Origin: Fragilariopsis cylindrus CCMP1102
Taxonomy: Eukaryota; Bacillariophyta; Bacillariophyceae; Bacillariales; Bacillariaceae
Length of the DNA stretch: 64,000 bases
Assembly: GCA_900095095.1 (NCBI GenBank)
Contig: FMBT01000334.1
Coordinates: forward strand, 247,232-311,231
Direction: 5' to 3'
Made by a program: the position numbers and the translations under genes. The notes beneath the pieces are model-generated. The model did no database searches. It was not told where the DNA came from and saw only the letters and a list, made by a program, of their open reading frames with translations. The stretch's first letter is position 1. Every line of letters begins with the position of its first letter. Positions 57,797 to 64,000 of this stretch are shown one piece after another.

Positions 57797-57950
57797 GTGA
57801 GCGCTGATCCTTCGACAGACTCACTATACAATACATTTCATACAATCCGTGAGCCGATCCTTCGACAGACTCACTATACATTACATTACATACGATCCGT
57901 GAGCACTGATCCTCGACAGACTCACTATACAATAACAATACATACATACC
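57797..57950 (+). repeat. About 52-bp tandem repeat, three units
   Basis: Units at 57797, 57849 and 57899 share GTGAGC..TGATCC, then TCGACAGACTCACTATACA and an AT-rich spacer. A partial fourth starts at 57951. Each unit holds GTGAG...CTCAC, a small inverted repeat. Confidence 0.85.
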
Positions 57951-57987
57951 GTGAGCGTACATACAAATACGTCCCACTATACTACAA

Positions 57988-58063
57988 CTGACATCATCTA
58001 TATCCGATCATGCCAAATAACATAACTGGCATCATCTATACCCGATTATGCCAAATAACATAC
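57988..58063 (+). repeat. 38-bp tandem repeat, two units
   Basis: CTGACATCATCTATATCCGA, then TCATGCCAAATAACATAA, is repeated at 58026 with four to five changes. Confidence 0.8.
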
Positions 58064-58502
58064 AACAAAGTATAATATTAACTATATAAAATTTCAAAAA
58101 AAAAAAAAAAAAAAACTTTCTTTTCTTTTCTTTTTTATCCGGCTGGCCTGCCACTATATTTACATGGCGGCTACGAACTCACCGATTACTGGTACAAACA
58201 CCATCAACCGACTCATTATAGTCGCAGCCCATTAGTGGCGGTGTTAGGAGCATCGCGCTTCCTGCAACGATCGCAATTTCGGGATCCCCAAACCCGAATA
58301 CCGAAATGCAATCTCTACAGTAATCACTCACTATCTCTCTAGCAGCTTAGTTAACCTGCCAATCACTCCTATGTACTAAACATAGTATTCATAGGACCAT
58401 AGGTAGATCACATAGCTAGAAATAGTGCCTCCAGCACATGCCATGCATTCTGTAGGAGCAGACCAGCCGAGACGGCGCACGTGAATTGGGCGAAGTAGAT
58501 TC
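58064..58502. other. A20 tract and unassigned junction between retroelement copies
   Basis: A run of 20 A (58096-58115) is followed by a CTTTT-rich stretch and about 380 bp of unknown sequence before copy 2 starts. Whether this is the element's 3' end, a leftover host spacer or part of another insertion cannot be decided, because the 3' end of copy 2 is outside the window. Confidence 0.6.
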
Positions 58503-59976
58503 TCCAGTGCAAGACTCCAGGCAACAGGCAACGGAAGGACAATCACAGTCCGTCCGTTTACCCCGAACCACGCTTGAAGATTCGCGCCGTTACCAACGAA
58601 GCATACTAGTAGGATACGTAGATAAGATTCGTAGGTAGAGTAAGGCAGTACCCTTAAGGTACAGGATATGACGATCCGGCAAAGCAGAATCGCCAAGAGA
58701 GGAAGGATAGGGAAATCAGACGACGGAACGTAAACTCACTCGTTCCATTGTTTCTTCTGATGTCTGTTTCCATGGGTTGCGATTCCTATCAAGCTAATCT
58801 AGCTAACAGGATCTCACCATGGGATTTTTCTTTAACAGTAACAAACAGGTTTCACAACCAATTCGTTGACAACATATCAACTGTTTCTGTTCTACCGAAC
58901 ACGAAACAACAACTAACGTCCAAATACAAAGATGACACAAAACTCAATAATCGTAACAAATATCTGTATTACCATAATCAGACATGCGATTTACACCATA
59001 TTCTTGTCTCACGACTACCGTCTCACGACACCCTGTCTCACGACTACCGTCTCACGACACCCTGTCTCACGACGTTTCGCTTAGCGATTCACAAAACCAA
59101 ATCTGAGGACTCCTTACAAGGATCAATCTTCACCATCGGCAATCGACAGTTTTTCATTAGCGAAACTAATCCACGAATCGTTTATTAGCAAAACTAATTC
59201 ACGAATCCTCTGTGGCGATTCGTGACTGATGCTTCGACTGCGAACCTTGACTCAACTTTCAAAAATTACTTAACGAACAGTCCAACATTGGCTTTCAGGG
59301 GAGTACATGTTCTCCTTTCCGAGTTGAAGTGACTAGTCGAGGCAATTGGAACCAAGCACAAACAAATGGAATGCTTAGGTACATAGTATTCGTGAAAGTC
59401 ACATTCACTAAGTGTAACAATATTCACCAAACATATAAGATGAACCACATGTCACCACGACTACTATTCCGATACAAAATTCGACAAAAGTGACTTTATT
59501 CATAATTGCCGAATCATATATATATATAATAATCAAACATATATGAGGATTCCTTCACAACCATGATTACATCCTTAAACAACAACTCGATGATCGATCG
59601 CGCTCTTCAAACGAAGACTGCATCGGACAATGTTCGCGATCGTAGAAGAACCGATGCTGATACAACTGACCTAATGCCTCTTTCAAAGACTACATTCAGC
59701 TATGTACAAATCGCAGCAATCAAAACCGATAGTAAATATCGATGTCTATGTCGACTCCGACGTCGACTCCGACGTCAATGTCGATGTCTAACCAATATAT
59801 ACTGATAGATATATGGATAAACAACGATTAACTGCACAAGAACCGTCTTTTCACAGGAGAAAACAACGATTCATTACCTACGAATCGTCTCTTCACAAAA
59901 CCACAACGTAACACAATAATCAGATCAGGTGCTCACAATACGCTTGACGAGAACTTACAAACGCAAATCAAACATC

Positions 59977-62299
59977 ATGGCTTCCCAAACCAACGTCTTA
60001 CGTTTAAATTGCATTAACAAGAATTACAACACCTACTCTGTACTACCACTACGAACACCAAGAACCAACGTAAAAGATTACCACTTGAATCTTGGAAAAG
60101 ATGCGTCCTCGAACATCGGTCGCATCCAACCTGACGAAAATCTACGATACGTGTTCATCAACGAGGACATGAAGCTCGATGTATTACGCTGCGTCATTCC
60201 AGCTGAGGGATATGACATGGCAGCAATTGCTGGAGACGGCATTATGGATACAACAATGGTCCGCCTTCGCAACGGCAACACAGTTTTCAACAACTTCGTC
60301 GCTATCATGAGTAGAGAGATGGTAAACATGGGAGGGTTCCGAACGATCGATGACGTCGACGTCGATGAGCTCATCAAACCTGATGGTTCTCTCGTCACTT
60401 TAGCGGACATCGGCCTCGATGGTAACGAGGATGATCCGAAGTTGGTAATCTTACCAATTGCTATTCCCATTCCTCATGGACATCCTTTACCCCTCGGCCA
60501 TAAAGTCGATGAAGATCTTCCACCTTCCGAAGTGGAATATCCCCATATTTCTTAGCCTGGTTAAAGGCAGTCAAGATCCTCCAAGCCATCAACAAGGGTG
60601 TACCAGTAACTGGTTCAGTGGCAGGTAACGACATGCTTTTCGGTCGCGACCAGTTCCACGAAACAGTCGCTGATGCTGATGCTGAAGAGAACAACTACGA
60701 CAGGATCATTCAAGCTACAGGAGACATGATTTCGAAAGATACTTACGTCCTATGTCCAATGCCAGTTTTGCCATCATCTGATTTCCATCGTCAGCACTTC
60801 GACGAGGCGGAAGTTGTTACAAGACGAGCATTGTTCGATGTCGGACAATGCGCGTCTGCCGAAACAGTCCAACCGAATCAGACTACAGCGACTGACCTCG
60901 CCGGATATTCAAAAATTATCGGTGACGCACTCGCGAAGCGTAGCAAATCGGATGATGCTAAAAAGACAGGTTTCTCCAACAACGTTGAGGAGAAATTGAA
61001 ACTTTTTGGAGCATCTACCGGGACAAACGGTTTCGGTGAAGAAATTCTTGTGCTAGGAACAATTTCCGAAGCGTGCAAAAGTATCTTCGCTGATAAAAAC
61101 AAAACCTCGTCAGCACAATGCTTCCAGAACGCTATGCACTCCGAAGCAGTAGCCATGACGGATGAAGGGGGAAACATCGCAGCGGACAACTTGATCTTCA
61201 ACGAACGCCAATTCAACGCGGTCTTTGTTGTCAAATTGAAAAGTATGCAATTTATGAGAACAGCCCTTGCACACAACCGTTTGACTTCGACGCTGAGATC
61301 ACCATTTTAAATTTTCTTCCTGCCGACGAGGACAATCTAGCATTCCAGAAGATGTTACAATCTGACCGAACGGCCCAAGAGGAGGATCAGATGGAATGCG
61401 ATATTACGAAACATACTAAGCGGACCACCAATCTCTTCATCGACGGTTATCAGGTCGATCGTTTCCATCTTTACACCTGTATCGCAACATTCATGTGTTT
61501 TATCCGTGTTATGTTCGAGAATGGAAAAGAATCGCTAATCTACAAGGGATTTGAGAACCTACTCACATACGTCAAGAGTTCCGAAGGGGCCGGTTGGTTA
61601 ACTTTGAATACTCGTACCTATTCGAACACTATCCATCACTTGGTCTGCGAGTTACAAATACTGTTGGTAGGTGTCCAGAAATTTACATCCAACAACGATG
61701 CCCTTGTCCGAATGGTCAAGAACGATGCTGAAATTCCTGGTGCACATGCCAACCGCATCAAGTCAGTATGCGAAAAAATGCACTTTGTTTGGACACAACG
61801 ATGCGTCGAACCTGTCAGCACTTTCATCAACGCCCCAGAGACGTTTTCCTGGTTTCCTCTAATATCAGGAAGGAAGTTTACTATCAAACAACAGGACTAT
61901 TCTGGCACACCGACACACCAGAAAGATGCGAAAAAGGGCGACGCACCTGCTTCGGGAAAGCCCAAAGGTGTCGCAAAGCACGATAAGCCTGTAAAGGACA
62001 ATCCTAATCGTGCCGTCAAGACCAACGAGGTAATAGAGAAAGAGAAAAAGGGATGGCTCATGTACACTGGAACCAGCAAGAAATTACCTTCTTGCGGGGA
62101 ATTCCATGAGGGAAAACGCCTATGCAATGGCTGGATCTATGTGGGACGTCACTGCGGTGCAGATGCATGCAATCGCATCCATGCCAACAGTTTCGACAAA
62201 CTTACCCCGGAATTCCAAGGAAGAGTCAGAACTTGGGTAAACGATAAGAAAAACAAAGTCCGATGGGCACCTGGAAGAGAACCCAAGAATAGTGAGTAA
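59977..62299 (+). CDS. Retroelement gag-like protein, copy 2 (frameshifted)
   Basis: The counterpart of the gag-like gene at 49915. The base missing in copy 1 near 50145 is present here. However, a C is missing near 60541 (stop at 60555) and a G near 61283 (stop at 61310), so the frame is again split. The C-terminal Cys/His cluster and the overlapping GTGAGT donor are unchanged. Amino-acid substitutions relative to copy 1 are few. Confidence 0.6.
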
Positions 62300-62444
62300 A
62301 CAAAACCACGTTTCTTATGTCTACTATCCACGCCCACGAATCGAACAAATACACATTACATATAAGATTAACTAATTTTCGTTTAATTTACATACTCTTA
62401 TTCTACATTCCCTTCACTAGCACTTATTTCACCTATCTGCAGAG

Positions 62445-64000
62445 AGCCAAACACCAGCACGCTCGATGCCTGTTTTCTTGGTGCTTTCTCAAGCAACAAG
62501 GTACTCCAACCAATAATCCCTATTGATCCAGTGGTACCACTCGAGTGCGATCCTAGTAGTCCTCTATTTAAAATAGCGAGCAAAACAATCAATGAACGAT
62601 CGCCTGCCTTTACCGAAGAATTCCTTCCAAAAGCAAACGTTGAGTCTCATCGTCATCCCAACCAAAGTCCGTTCGTGAACGCTGGACCTCCTGCCTCGTT
62701 CTCAACCAACGAACTACATAATTGGGCCAAAAGCCTGCCGGAGGGAGTCAAACAACCCTTATTCGACATAAATGGTAAGAATACAAAGAGTATGCGACAT
62801 AAAAATATTTCGTTTACTAGTGAATATCGTTTTCGCCATATTATCCCTTTCTTGTATTTAGGCGAATTCCTTGACAAGGAAAGCCAGAAGAACCTCGAAG
62901 AAGTTTCGTTCCTAGCGAAACAGTTTTCAGAACTACAATCCGAGTACGGTTCGGTCGATACGGAACCTATTCGCGGATTTGAAAACTACAAAGATTTCCG
63001 AGACGAAACAGAACTCAACAAGCATCGCATCCGTCTCCATTCGGCAGCTCTGCTACAACATAGCTGCGATGTTGAGAAATTGGTATATTACTCGGTGGCC
63101 CACACGTTGGGGCAAACCGGAATGTACCAAAAATCCTCCAAGACTTAAAGAAAGGGGTACAACCAGAAATCCTAGCCGAAATCAAGCGTGTCTTCGAGCA
63201 CGGTTCGCCAAGGCATATTAATGCCACCAATACTGAACAGAACTTGAAAGATTACTACCAATACGGCAACCACGAATCCGTTAACGATAATGAAGACGAA
63301 GTTGAGAAAGTACTTCTAAAGGATCACCGAAGAGGTAACACTTTACTCGTCGATCCAAGACTATTCGCGTACATCCCGAACAGTCATCTTTCTCCACAAG
63401 GACTTGCAGACCTTTTTAATCTATGGAAAGAGGCCCGCCACATATCCGATTGCTCACATCGCGTACACCCGGAATCGATGTCAATCAATGATTGGACCAA
63501 CAAAAAGAACGAACCTCCAGTCTATTTTGCTGGAAGTTTCGTTCGATTCTGCCAGTGGATATACAACCTAAGGATTTCATATCCAAAGCGACGTATCCTC
63601 CTTGGCGACGACGATATGACGAATGCTTTCAGATTCATCAAAAACAATCCGTCTACAGTTGCCATGAATGGCTTCATGGCGAATGGGCATCTCGGGTTCT
63701 CTACAGGACAATGCTTCGGCGCCTGTTTTTCTCCACCGAATTTTGACCAAGGAGCAAAAGGACGGCAGCAACAAGCAAGCTATCTCTGGGAGAAAGAACC
63801 AGAACGTACTTTAGCTAGAGCAGTGGACCATACAAGCCGAATGGTCTTTGAAGAATGCACCTCGACGGAATCATTCACACAAGCATCAAAGGACGCCCTC
63901 AACACGGGCGTGTTTCGGAATAACGGATCGCGGAAACCACCGGAATTTCCTATGCAAGTAGATGATTGCATGTATGCTGACGTCGAAGAATATTTCAAAC
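62445..64000 (+). CDS. Retroelement reverse transcriptase, copy 2, partial
   Basis: It starts after the candidate gag-pol intron and runs off the window just after motif C (MQVDDCMYADV). The extra A and extra C of copy 1 are absent, but one C is missing near 63091 (CTCGG against CCTCGG), which ends the first ORF at 63148. RT motif A GDDDMTNAFRF is present near 63610. Confidence 0.6.

Larger units (their letters stand above)
48440..58502 (+). mobile_element. Tyrosine-recombinase retrotransposon (DIRS-like), copy 1
   Basis: The left limit is set by comparison. Identity with copy 2 starts at TCCAGTGCAAGACTCC (48440 against 58503), while the upstream sequences differ. If copies abut, the unit is about 10,063 bp, although the true right end could lie anywhere after about 57720. 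Content in order is leader, gag-like ORF, reverse transcriptase, RNase H, tyrosine recombinase, accessory ORFs, tandem repeats, A20 tract and unknown tail. No integrase DDE motif or long terminal repeats were seen, which together with the recombinase points to the DIRS/Ngaro/PAT group. Copy 1 carries several one-base frameshifts. Confidence 0.8.
58503..64000 (+). mobile_element. Tyrosine-recombinase retrotransposon, copy 2 (truncated by window edge)
   Basis: It repeats copy 1 from 48440 at an offset of 10,063 to 10,058 bp with only scattered substitutions and small indels. It is in the same orientation directly downstream. The leader, gag-like gene and most of RT lie inside the window. The high identity implies recent duplication or insertion. 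Confidence 0.85.

Noticed and set aside
57797-58063. CRISPR-like array
   Set aside because: The units are contiguous tandem repeats without unique spacers, inside a eukaryotic retroelement.
48440-58502. LTR retrotransposon of the Ty1 or Ty3 type
   Set aside because: No DDE integrase, aspartic protease or long terminal repeat pair was found, and a tyrosine recombinase signature is present.

Overview
The window looks like nuclear DNA of a diatom or a close ochrophyte. The reasons are short GT-AG introns (about 90-230 bp) in compact genes, a KGSK-rich secreted protein with proline-threonine repeats, a thermospermine synthase-type aminopropyltransferase, a type 1 methionine aminopeptidase with a secretory leader ending in a VVAF motif, and two myosins with a stramenopile-like layout. 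Intergenic DNA is AT-rich, and many proteins carry long Q, N, S, H or D/E runs. No prokaryotic operon, CRISPR array, rRNA or convincing tRNA was seen.

Layout. 1-2044: 3' part of a secreted KGSK/PT-repeat protein (+). 3905-4266: a MITE with TA target duplication. 4557-6136: sulfotransferase-like gene (+). 6140-7900: trinucleotide-repeat desert with one doubtful gene (-). 9768-11580: plastid-type DUF1350 alpha/beta hydrolase (-). 12858-14598: SUMF2-like FGE-domain protein (-), divergent from methionine aminopeptidase at 15007-16603 (+). 17236-22988: large PXA-PX-Nexin_C sorting nexin (+). 23349-26440: PAS-domain low-complexity regulator (-). 26907-27095: second MITE. 27597-28640: acidic unknown protein (+). 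29546-31322: degenerate ornithine-decarboxylase-like protein (+), followed by thermospermine synthase at 31944-33634 (+). 33857-37458 and 39087-42851: tandem myosin genes (-). 43490-45606: ankyrin-repeat DHHC-family palmitoyltransferase (+). 46495-48153: Nup50-like nucleoporin (-).

From about 48440 to the window end lie two nearly identical, head-to-tail copies of a roughly 10.06 kb tyrosine-recombinase retroelement (DIRS-like superfamily). The first starts only about 290 bp upstream of the NUP50-like start codon. Its protein order is gag-like protein with a CCCH-like finger, then a divergent reverse transcriptase, RNase H and tyrosine recombinase, followed by unknown small ORFs and tandem repeats. 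In-frame intron-like segments lie at the gag-pol junction and inside pol.

A recurrent feature shapes the whole annotation. Many genes are interrupted by single-base frameshifts, and in at least ten host-gene cases one extra base in a short homopolymer would restore a conserved family motif. I therefore read most interruptions as homopolymer undercalls in the assembly rather than pseudogenes, and give gene spans across them. Functionally, the polyamine pair, the palmitoyltransferase, the sorting nexin and the myosins are ordinary eukaryotic housekeeping or trafficking genes. The accessory interest lies in the retroelement tandem, the MITEs and the catalytically degenerate ODC-like and FGE-like proteins.
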